Shown here: piece by piece, positions 1-7,759 of the stretch
Position numbering within the stretch: the first letter of the stretch is position 1
Layout of the letters: each line of letters begins with the position of its first letter
Source of the DNA: Fusibacter sp963666805
Lineage (GTDB): Bacteria > Bacillota > Clostridia > Peptostreptococcales > Acidaminobacteraceae
Reading direction: 5' to 3'
NCBI GenBank assembly: GCA_963666805.2
Contig: CAXXWR010000003.1
Coordinates: 372,001 to 436,000 of the forward strand
DNA length: 64,000 nt
Made by a program: the position numbers and the translations under genes
The notes under the pieces: generated by a model
Database searches by the model: none
What the model was told of the DNA's origin: nothing
What the model saw: only the letters and a program-made list of their open reading frames with translations

Positions 1-319
1 AATAATCTTGTCAACGAACCGATATACAATTATTTATAACTGCATCATTGTATGTTTTATGCTAAAATAATAACAAAATAAATAGCTAGGTATTAAAAAA
101 TAATGGTCATGTTGTAAACTGCTCTAAGTCGTGGATATCTACGCATTTCGTGAATACAATAGTTATTCTGTATTTATTATATCGGTATGCTCTTTCAACA
201 CATAATCCTTTATCTCAGCATAAGCTGCTAGACTATTTATAGGTAAGCAAAGCCAGTGACGCAGAATTCTAGTTTTACATTAGATATGAAAGGAACTCAA
301 CTATAAGGAGAAAAGTCGT
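1..319. other. Upstream intergenic stretch
   Basis: This AT-rich stretch before the first gene holds no coding frame I can support and no recognisable RNA gene. A possible -35-like TTGTCA lies at about 9-14 with AT-rich sequence downstream, but it is far from the gene at 320, so I do not call it a promoter. A short inverted repeat, AATACA/TGTATT, lies near 150-175. The ribosome binding site for the first gene, AAGGAG, is at about 304-309. Confidence 0.4.
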
Positions 320-1180
320 ATGTATGAACAACTCATTGATTCAGCCAAAAACTATGTATATCAACTCGATGACTTTCCAGAAGAAGCTGTTATTGAGCAA
401 ATAAAAGAAGAGCTGGATGATATTCTTTCTCTTAATGACGATTTAGTACTTGAAAAAAGACTAAAATATATTGGAATTGGTAAGAAAGAGGATTATCTAA
501 ATCAAATTATTAAGACAAGCGAAGGTATAGTACTTGCTGGCATTAGGCATTTGGGTGGGAATCCGAATAAACCATTCGTTTATATGTGGGCAGGATTTAA
601 AATTCAAAACATTAATATGATTATCAATCAAATTAAGCCCTATTTCCAGATGTTTAATCCAAAATCATATCATTTCTGGGTTCGTCCTGATTGTAATGAT
701 TATGATGTTAAAATTAGGCAGCAACGTTTTATTGCGAAAATTGATAATATGGTAAAATACGATCTACCTTTAGCGATTCCAAAGGATTACTATGATTGGT
801 ATTATAATCAGTATCATATTTTTCACCAGTTAAGACCTGATTTTGTTGACAGGGTGCAGGTGAACTCTAAGGAAATGATGGACAAATGCCTTGAACAGGG
901 CCTATTGTATCAGTTTAAGCTAGATGGAGAAATAGCTGGACTTATTGCTGGTGAGAAGGAGAGATTCCTAGGTGAATCAGCAGTATATATTGATGAAATA
1001 CTTACCTCATCAGCTTTTAGAGGGAAAGGCTATGCATCAAAGTTACTAGGAAGTTTTGTTGGCTTGATCAATGCAAAGTACTTGACTTGTCATATTGACA
1101 ATGATAATGTCACATCTACTAAGACGGCTTTAAGAGCTGGTGAAGTGGTTTTTAGCCAAGAGTGCCAAGTTAACGTATAG
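320..1180 (+). CDS. GNAT-family N-acetyltransferase
   Basis: The 286-residue product has a GNAT fold in its C-terminal third. The acetyl-CoA-binding motif R-G-K-G-Y-A is at about residues 234-239, preceded by the acidic beta-strand segment YIDEILTS and followed by the helix typical of motif A. The N-terminal ~180 residues do not match a family I know and may set substrate specificity or be a second, degenerate GNAT half. It should transfer an acetyl group from acetyl-CoA to an amine in the cytoplasm; the substrate cannot be read from sequence. The start is supported by AAGGAG ten bases upstream. It is the only plus-strand gene next to the minus-strand defence island and appears monocistronic. 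Confidence 0.8.
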   Translation: MYEQLIDSAKNYVYQLDDFPEEAVIEQIKEELDDILSLNDDLVLEKRLKYIGIGKKEDYLNQIIKTSEGIVLAGIRHLGGNPNKPFVYMWAGFKIQNINMIINQIKPYFQMFNPKSYHFWVRPDCNDYDVKIRQQRFIAKIDNMVKYDLPLAIPKDYYDWYYNQYHIFHQLRPDFVDRVQVNSKEMMDKCLEQGLLYQFKLDGEIAGLIAGEKERFLGESAVYIDEILTSSAFRGKGYASKLLGSFVGLINAKYLTCHIDNDNVTSTKTALRAGEVVFSQECQVNV

Positions 1181-1207
1181 TTTTGAATCCCCCCATATGC
1201 AAATATG

Positions 1208-1230
1208 GAGATTGATGATGCTCATATCTC
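1208..1230 (+). terminator. Possible weak terminator of the GNAT gene
   Basis: GAGAT and inner ATGA pair with TCAT and ATCTC, with a two-base bulge, and a loose T-rich stretch follows. The stem is short and the T run is interrupted, so this is a weak call. Confidence 0.3.
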
Positions 1231-1258
1231 TCATAATTTATTCTTTTAAGATAGGCTG

Positions 1259-1618
1259 TTACACACTGCTAATCTTAATATCTGGTTGATCCTTATAGTT
1301 GTTATGAACAAGATCCGGTCTGATTTCATTTGCCCTATGCATATCTACACCAGAACCTAAATAAGCCTGTAAGGGATCGATGATCAGTAGCTGAGCACTC
1401 GTCTCAATAATGGCTTCTTCAATCCTCTTGTCTGATAAGGTCAGCTCCTTATGACTTTCATCAATTACGATTACTTTGGTACAATCAGCACCTGCTGCTA
1501 ATAATCTTGGCTTAATGGTGATTTTTCCAATAGGAATATAGGGCTTCCATAACCATTTCACTTCTGTTACCTCAGCATCACTCATGTTGATGAGTTTTAG
1601 TTCATTTCCATGCTCCAT
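1259..1618 (-). pseudogene. Remnant of RepA/AAA_25-type replicative ATPase, internally deleted
   Basis: The 119-residue frame resembles phage- and plasmid-type RepA/AAA_25 ATPases but joins pieces that should be far apart. Residues ~20-34 (WLWKPYIPIGKITI) normally lead straight into the Walker A loop. Here they run directly into KPRLLAAGADC, a segment that lies ~60 residues later in intact relatives. The Walker B-like strand LLIIDPLQAYLG and the following VDMHRANEIRP are present, then the similarity stops and a short unrelated tail follows. The Walker A lysine is therefore missing and the C-terminal half of the core is gone, so ATPase activity is not expected. A good ribosome site (AAAGGAGG) still precedes the ATG. 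I infer a decayed mobile-element replication gene at the edge of the defence island. Confidence 0.75.
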
Positions 1619-1754
1619 TGTTTACCTCCTTTCCCCCCCTCTACTCATAAGCCGACTTTACGAGGGGTCTGGTCTATACATTTTGCATTTTAATTCTCAT
1701 CTCACTTATTATCCGAAAAATCATAAGGGGTGTACCAAAAAATATAAAAAAATT

Positions 1755-1788
1755 CCCCTATCTATTAAGCCGAAAATAGATAGAGGGG
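1755..1788 (-). terminator. Terminator downstream of mrr
   Basis: On the minus strand a stem formed by CCCC-TCTATCTATT and AATAGATAGGGG is followed by AATTTTTTT. One small bulge interrupts the stem. It lies just past the Mrr stop codon. Confidence 0.7.
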
Positions 1789-1806
1789 TGCCGAAATTAT
1801 TTTGTT

Positions 1807-2727
1807 TTATTCTCCGTTAAAATAATCTGTGTCAATTTTTTTAATCAAATATGTGTTTTCTAATGATACACCAAGATCATGTTCAACCATAAGTGCGGCT
1901 AAAGATTTGCCATCAATTAAGACAATCTTACAAGCATGTTGCTTGTTTACATATTCTTTCGCTTCTTTCGTAAAACTTGCTGTTGTTATAAAAGCACCTT
2001 TTGATGCACCTTGTCCGGTTAGTGCACCAACAAACTTTTGAAGCTCAGGTCTTCCAACTGTCTTTTCAGTATCCCAACGCTTCGCTTGAATATAAATCTT
2101 GTCAAAACCTAATTTATCTTCTTTAATGACACCGTCAATGCCTTCGTCGCCAGATTTTCCAAGAACTTGGCTATTTTCAATCTTACTGCCACCATATCCC
2201 ATAGCAACCAATAAATCTACCACGAGTTTTTCAAAGAAATCAGGTGATTGGTTCATAACTTCTGTTAATAGATCATCAGCCAAAGTGTTTGATATGGTCT
2301 TATACGCTCTATCCAGCAAATCTTGAGGTGACTCGTCACTACCGATATCAGAAACATCATTGTCAAGAAGGGTATTTTCCGAAGTACTGTTTATGAAGTC
2401 TTGAAAACCTTCAAACTTTTTGAGATAATTTTGATCCACAACCTCTGGATTCTCAGTCAGTACTTTATGTCCAAGTTCAGTAATTCTAAAACTGGCTCTA
2501 GCAGGTGATTCAATCACTTTAGCTTTTTTCAGATAAGTCAGTGCCCAGCCAATTCTGTTTTTATAGACCAACTGTTTACCACTTGGCAGCCACTCTTCAA
2601 GTTCTTCTTCGGTTAATTGAAACTGCATTGCTAAAACCTTATACATATCCACACGCTTATGGACTTGATTATCTTTCAATAATTCCAATACGGGTTTCAT
2701 AAATTCATGATATTTTGGTATTGCCAC
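1807..2727 (-). CDS. mrr: Mrr-type type IV restriction endonuclease
   Basis: The 306-residue protein has the two-part Mrr layout. A winged-helix N-terminal domain (about residues 1-90, starting MAIPKYHEFMKPVLELL) is followed by a PD-(D/E)xK catalytic domain. In the latter, VDLLVAMGYGG, GDEGIDGVI and YIQAKRW supply the expected acidic residues and the QxK motif at about residues 170-220. Mrr proteins cut DNA carrying modified bases. The start is GTG, with AGGAGG nine bases upstream. It sits at the end of the type I restriction operon, 63 bases after the membrane protein gene, so it may be co-transcribed, and a terminator follows. Standing next to an intact methylating system, it would have to tolerate that system's own methylation. 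Confidence 0.88.
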   Translation of the reverse strand: MAIPKYHEFMKPVLELLKDNQVHKRVDMYKVLAMQFQLTEEELEEWLPSGKQLVYKNRIGWALTYLKKAKVIESPARASFRITELGHKVLTENPEVVDQNYLKKFEGFQDFINSTSENTLLDNDVSDIGSDESPQDLLDRAYKTISNTLADDLLTEVMNQSPDFFEKLVVDLLVAMGYGGSKIENSQVLGKSGDEGIDGVIKEDKLGFDKIYIQAKRWDTEKTVGRPELQKFVGALTGQGASKGAFITTASFTKEAKEYVNKQHACKIVLIDGKSLAALMVEHDLGVSLENTYLIKKIDTDYFNGE

Positions 2728-2790
2728 GAACTCTCGCCTCCTGTCTTTTCATATTTTTATATTAATCAATTTCAACCTATAAATGTCCTA

Positions 2791-4056
2791 CTACGTTGAC
2801 TCACGCAAGTAATAGTATTTCCCATCTTTAATAATGATCTGAACGTCTTCATCGTATAAATTATTGGTACTATTAACTACCAATCGATTTTCAGATCTTT
2901 GGTCATTTATTTTATCTAACAATCCGTTTGCAAGCTCCTTGTATTTCAAATCTTCCTTAACAACTCCTAGAGCAGTTGCAAAAAATCCTTTTTTCATAAC
3001 TCTATTCTTATCAACTTCAATACCAAGGTTCCCTACTTGTTCTTCATGCCATACTCCTAGCATTTCCATCGTTTGATTGGATTGGTTTAAATAGGTGTTA
3101 TAAATAGAATAACTCATTTCATTTGATATTTCGCCTTTGCCTAATGAGTATGTCAACTTACAAATTTCTTCTAAAAGGTTTGTTAAAATTCTCTGATATT
3201 CGGCTAAAATACAGAACTCATCTACTTTAACTTGATAGGTCTTGTAATCCAGTTCATGGTTTTTATTTATTAGTTCGCTAATCGTTAAGTTCACTTGCTG
3301 AAGTAACTGAGTTCCTTCTCCTTCGAGATCATCTAAAGTCTGTAATTTACGATTTCTCAAGTCATTATTCTCTAAAATTTCCACACTATAATTTGAAATT
3401 TTTTCAACTCTTGCAATCAGTGATAAAATTCGACTTTTAAACTCACGATTTTGAAAATTACTAATCTGGCTTATGTTATTACCAATAATTTCGAGCTTTG
3501 AGCTAATCTCTGTCATGTAATATTGTCCCACTACCAAAGAGCCCACAGACATTATGTTTGCAGCGCCATTAGCCATAGTGCTCACTTTCGAGATTTTTTG
3601 AGGATTCATTTTAACAAAATTAGCATGTCCTTTTATGCTATTTTTACCCCTATAAAATCCTCTTGCTGCACCTTTCATTTGTCTTGAATCCACAAGCGTT
3701 GCTCCACTAGGTATAACCGCTCTATATAATTCAACTTTATCTAAAGCTCTATTATTTATTGTTTTTGCAATCTTATCTGCAGCAGCAGGTATCGTTTCAG
3801 AAATTCGTGCAATAACCTTGTTGTCTTTAATCTCAAACAACGCTTTTTCGTCAATGAAATGCGTCAATGGTAGCTGCTCTACTTTAACAATATTAATACT
3901 TTGAAATCGATCTTCTTCAAGTGAATCAATCATAGAAAAAACTGTTCTATTGTCACATACATCTCTCGATATCGTTGTTCTATTTTTACTCCTTAGGACA
4001 ACGAAAATCAAGGCAGCTATTAAGATTGTTATTATTCCGATTAGAAAGTACTCCAT
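2791..4056 (-). CDS. Membrane-anchored protein of unknown function in defence island
   Basis: I do not recognise the family. The start at the fourth codon of the longer frame is preferred because GGGAGGTG lies six bases upstream and the earlier GTG falls inside that site. The 421-residue product begins with one hydrophobic helix (about residues 2-20), giving an N-terminal anchor. A long soluble part follows with a basic stretch near 125-150, a second weakly hydrophobic Gly/Ala/Ser-rich segment (GAANIMSVGSLVVGQYY) and predicted helical, coiled-coil-like sequence from about 180 to 330. No nuclease, ATPase or toxin motif is visible. It lies 42 bases after hsdR and before mrr in the same direction. 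I infer an island-associated accessory protein, possibly membrane-acting. Confidence 0.6.
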   Translation of the reverse strand: MEYFLIGIITILIAALIFVVLRSKNRTTISRDVCDNRTVFSMIDSLEEDRFQSINIVKVEQLPLTHFIDEKALFEIKDNKVIARISETIPAAADKIAKTINNRALDKVELYRAVIPSGATLVDSRQMKGAARGFYRGKNSIKGHANFVKMNPQKISKVSTMANGAANIMSVGSLVVGQYYMTEISSKLEIIGNNISQISNFQNREFKSRILSLIARVEKISNYSVEILENNDLRNRKLQTLDDLEGEGTQLLQQVNLTISELINKNHELDYKTYQVKVDEFCILAEYQRILTNLLEEICKLTYSLGKGEISNEMSYSIYNTYLNQSNQTMEMLGVWHEEQVGNLGIEVDKNRVMKKGFFATALGVVKEDLKYKELANGLLDKINDQRSENRLVVNSTNNLYDEDVQIIIKDGKYYYLREST

Positions 4057-4098
4057 GATTTTCACCTCCCATTTGTAAAATTAATGGTATCAGGCTTT

Positions 4099-7000
4099 CT
4101 AGACACTCAACCTACCATTAATCTGATCAATAGCTCCAATAATACGTTTTGCCACATCAAGCTTCCCATCAAATAAATGCATTACATTACCACGTTTGTT
4201 AAATGGATGTTCATTGAGCACTCGTTTGTCTAAGCTACCGTTCTTAATCATATAATTGACCACTAACTTCACAAATTCCATTTGATTGATATTAAGGCTC
4301 TCATCGGATAAAAACTCTGAAAATACTTCGTTGGCTGCTTGTGGATCTAATCCTACAATTTTACTGACCAATTTGAGTAGTGGCTCGTCACCAAACTCTT
4401 TTTCATAGTCTTCTCTAGTACCAAGTTCCTGCCAAAGGATCTTTTCAAAATATTTAATATCCTCTTCTGTTAATGGCTTGTTATTTCTAAGTTTATAGAT
4501 CACCACATCATTCTGGTGGTCCTTTAAGTATTTATTGACCTTCTTACGATAGCTTTGCATGTCATTGACTGAATATTCACCAGGGTTTTCTTTAGTCTCC
4601 ATAATCTCATCAGTGAAATTAGTATAGTAAATCTCACCCGACTTGCTATCGAGATATTTGATTAAGTCTCTTAATGCCTCACGGACTTCTTCATGGTCAA
4701 AAATATCTGCTTCTTCCCAATATTCGTTAGTCTGAACTTTATAGATCAGTTCTTCTTGCTGTTTAACCTTCTCAATAGTGCCTTTAAAGGTGAGCTTTTC
4801 CGCTGTACTCACCACTCGATTCTTAGGCTTTGAAGCTGGGACACGCTTGATATCAGCATATTCAATTGTATACATCAAATAATCAAATCGCTTAGCCAGT
4901 TCGTCATCATCAATGGATGGTACAAGTGGTGCAATGTGGTCTTCAAGATCTCTTACATCAGCATCTGATAGACTTTCAAATGCGTCCTCTTGATTGAATT
5001 TATGAATGAATTGAAGTTTCATTCTTGCATTGAACTTACTCTCATCAATGCCCCTTATTTCCTTCAAGATACCTTCGATCAGAGTATTTCTATGCTCAAT
5101 GTATTCCTCAGTCTGATAATCCATGATTTGTAGTTCTTTAATGATGCCAATACGGATATTGAAAAGATTCTCAGTGAGTGATTTCATCATTTTGGCTTCT
5201 TTACCGTTTTTATTGGTTCTAAAGAACTCAAAATTACCGCAGTAATCAAATATTCTAAAACCCTCTTTATCAATACCAACACCATATAAATCTTCGCATA
5301 ATCTGGTGCCACGTCCAATCATCTGCCAAAACTTAGTCTTAGAACGCACTTTCTTGAAAAAGACAAGATTCAATATCTCAGGGATATCAATACCAGTATC
5401 TAGCATATCCACGGATATAGCTATTTGCGGCAGCTTCGTTTTTACCTCAAAATCATCCATGGTGCTTTCTACATAATTGATACCTGTATAAACAGGTTTA
5501 GCAAAGTTACCATGGTATTCAGGGTAAAGGCTATTAAAGCGTTTTACAATAAAATCAGCATGTTTCTTATTCTTAGCAAAAATGATGGTTTTGCCAAGTT
5601 TGTCGCCACCTTCAACTTTTAATCCTTTTGTCATTAGTTCTTGAAGGACTGTATCAATGGTGTTGTCATTAAAGAGGAATGAATTCAGCGCTTCCCCACT
5701 AATGTCTTTTACATCATCGTCAAAGGTTTCTTCAAACCGTTCTTTTTCTTCATCTGTCAGATCATCATAATGAATGCCTTCTTCTAAAAATTTCATCTTA
5801 GTTTCAATGGTGTGATAAGGCACCAAATAACGATCTTCAATGGCTTCACCTAACTCATAGGCATAAGTAGGTACATTGTTTTCTAGTTCAAAAATAGAGT
5901 AGGTATTCTTATCAAGGTCATTCTTTGGCGTTGCCGTAAGTCCTAATAAAATAGCGTCAAAGTAATTGAAAATGTCCTGATACTTCTTATAAATACTTCG
6001 GTGACTTTCATCTATGATAATGAGATCAAAGTGACCACCGGTAAATAGCTTTTCACTTCGTTTGTTCTTTACATCATCAATGGCATTCATCATGGTTGGA
6101 TAAGTTGAAAATACCATTCTGCTCTCAGGGTTATCTTTACTATCTAAAAGGTTACATAAAGACAATTCTGGTAGTAATGCCTTAAAATTCTTTTTTGCCT
6201 GCTTCACAAGAGCTGTACGGTCTGCTAAAAACAGAATATTTTTTACCCAACCTCTTTTAATCAGTACATCTACGGTTGATATAGCTGTTCTTGTCTTACC
6301 CGAACCAGTTGCCATAACAAGTAGCGCCTTACGATTGCCTTTTTCAAGGGTATCGCACACCGCTGTAATGGCCATTTTTTGATAGTGACGATTGGTGATA
6401 TCATCGTTGATTACAGGGTCTTTTAAAGACGCTTTGTTTTGTCTCTTGAAATGAAGCCATTCTAGTTCCTCTTTAGTACAAACACCTGAGACTAAGCGCT
6501 CTGGATAACTGGCATCATCCCATAAATAATATTCAAAACCATTCGTATAGAAAATCACCGGTCTCACTTTATATTGCTTTTCCAAGCAATCAGCATAACG
6601 TTGGGCTTGTATCTGACCAACACGAGGGTTCACACTGGTTTTCTTAGCTTCAATAACTGCCAGTGGTTTACCATTATCTCCAAAGAGAACATAATCTACA
6701 TAGCCTAAACCAGCTTGATTAGGCATGCCTTCTACTTCTACTTCTTCAAAACAATCCTTACCGATGATCCAGCCATTAAGTTCAATTTCTAAATCAATAT
6801 ACATTTTCCGTGTCTTAAACTCAGGAATTTCATCAACCTTAAAGTCACGGTTTTTCTTATTATCTACACGCTTTGTAGCGTTCTCACGTCTTAGATTTTC
6901 ATTTTCCTTGATAATTTCTTCAAGCTTACGATCTTTGGCACCTAGTCGGTCATAAAGGTCTTTTAACTCATCTCGTGTCTTCTTCTCTTTTTCATTATCC

Positions 7001-7422
7001 CCAAGAAGGCTTTCATCAAAGGCAATGTCAATATATTCATCCGAGTAACAGTAATCAATCCAAGAAACAAATTCAAAAAGATTATGAAGGGCAAGCACTG
7101 CCTGCTCTCTTGTGATAGGTGCTGCCGAATGAACCGCTTTGTTACCAATTTGTTGGATATATTTAATCATTGGAAAGAGTTTCGTATCAATGATCCCTTT
7201 GAACCGATAATCATGAATCAAGGATGCCAGATTATCCTGATAAGGTGCTTCTAGTTCATGGTCATAAGAAAAGACCCACTTGACGGCTAATTCTAAGGCT
7301 CTACGTGCAAGAATCGCTGTACTGGCATAGGAAACCACCAAGCTCTTTTCAGCCTCGATACAGGCGTATGTAAAGTCTTTGTATTTATCTTCTTTTTTTA
7401 GGAAATCAAAGTTGTAGCACAT
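4099..7422 (-). CDS. hsdR: Type I restriction enzyme, R (motor/nuclease) subunit
   Basis: The 1107-residue protein is a full-length HsdR. Residues ~15-115 resemble the DUF4145 N-terminal domain found on some HsdR proteins. A PD-(D/E)xK nuclease follows, with D243 and E-A-K at 258-260. The SF2 motor starts with the Walker A motif ATGSGKT at about 371-377; the DEAH-like box DESHRS lies near 465. LTATPK and the motif VI region QMIGRGTRLCEDL are also present, followed by a long helical C-terminal region that binds the methylase. With HsdM and HsdS it should translocate and cut unmethylated foreign DNA. GAGGGGG precedes the ATG. It is separated from hsdS by two unusual genes, which is the odd feature of this operon. 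Confidence 0.95.
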   Translation of the reverse strand: MCYNFDFLKKEDKYKDFTYACIEAEKSLVVSYASTAILARRALELAVKWVFSYDHELEAPYQDNLASLIHDYRFKGIIDTKLFPMIKYIQQIGNKAVHSAAPITREQAVLALHNLFEFVSWIDYCYSDEYIDIAFDESLLGDNEKEKKTRDELKDLYDRLGAKDRKLEEIIKENENLRRENATKRVDNKKNRDFKVDEIPEFKTRKMYIDLEIELNGWIIGKDCFEEVEVEGMPNQAGLGYVDYVLFGDNGKPLAVIEAKKTSVNPRVGQIQAQRYADCLEKQYKVRPVIFYTNGFEYYLWDDASYPERLVSGVCTKEELEWLHFKRQNKASLKDPVINDDITNRHYQKMAITAVCDTLEKGNRKALLVMATGSGKTRTAISTVDVLIKRGWVKNILFLADRTALVKQAKKNFKALLPELSLCNLLDSKDNPESRMVFSTYPTMMNAIDDVKNKRSEKLFTGGHFDLIIIDESHRSIYKKYQDIFNYFDAILLGLTATPKNDLDKNTYSIFELENNVPTYAYELGEAIEDRYLVPYHTIETKMKFLEEGIHYDDLTDEEKERFEETFDDDVKDISGEALNSFLFNDNTIDTVLQELMTKGLKVEGGDKLGKTIIFAKNKKHADFIVKRFNSLYPEYHGNFAKPVYTGINYVESTMDDFEVKTKLPQIAISVDMLDTGIDIPEILNLVFFKKVRSKTKFWQMIGRGTRLCEDLYGVGIDKEGFRIFDYCGNFEFFRTNKNGKEAKMMKSLTENLFNIRIGIIKELQIMDYQTEEYIEHRNTLIEGILKEIRGIDESKFNARMKLQFIHKFNQEDAFESLSDADVRDLEDHIAPLVPSIDDDELAKRFDYLMYTIEYADIKRVPASKPKNRVVSTAEKLTFKGTIEKVKQQEELIYKVQTNEYWEEADIFDHEEVREALRDLIKYLDSKSGEIYYTNFTDEIMETKENPGEYSVNDMQSYRKKVNKYLKDHQNDVVIYKLRNNKPLTEEDIKYFEKILWQELGTREDYEKEFGDEPLLKLVSKIVGLDPQAANEVFSEFLSDESLNINQMEFVKLVVNYMIKNGSLDKRVLNEHPFNKRGNVMHLFDGKLDVAKRIIGAIDQINGRLSV

Positions 7423-7462
7423 GGTATTCCCCCTCTATTTACATTTATTGATGTGATTTTCT

Positions 7463-7759
7463 TTAGTCATCATCTTCGTCAACAACTTGAGCATTAATAA
7501 AATCTTTCAAATTTGAATTATATGCTCCAATTATCTCAGTTATTGTTTCATAGATTATTTTTAACTTTGGTTCATCAGGTTCATCCAGTAAAATATCAAT
7601 TTCTTTTTCATTTTCTATCCGAAAAGTAAGTTGCTTAACAAGGTCTGTAAAATCAATGTCATTTTCAGTATTTAACTCTAGCGATTGTCCTTCCTCAAAA
7701 TTGAATACAATTTTATTTTCATCAGAATTATATTGTCCTGTTAGTTTAGTTTTTTCCAT
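7463..7759 (-). CDS. Small acidic protein paired with PHP-ATPase
   Basis: This 98-residue protein is not a family I recognise. The start at 7759 is chosen because AGGAGG lies seven bases upstream; a longer reading frame from 7843 would run through the end of the preceding gene without a ribosome site. The first codons overlap the end of the PHP-ATPase gene by 14 bases, implying translational coupling. The product is strongly acidic, ends in a run of aspartates (DEDDD) and appears to be alpha/beta with no transmembrane segment. The tight coupling suggests that it works with the PHP-ATPase, perhaps as an inhibitor, a DNA mimic or a structural partner; that is inference only. Confidence 0.7.
   Translation of the reverse strand: MEKTKLTGQYNSDENKIVFNFEEGQSLELNTENDIDFTDLVKQLTFRIENEKEIDILLDEPDEPKLKIIYETITEIIGAYNSNLKDFINAQVVDEDDD

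Noticed and set aside
1629..1760. Possible attachment site or terminal repeat at the island edge
   Set aside because: AAGCCGA appears twice, but no matching direct repeat was found at the other end near 13.1-13.4 kb and no integrase or tRNA gene is present.
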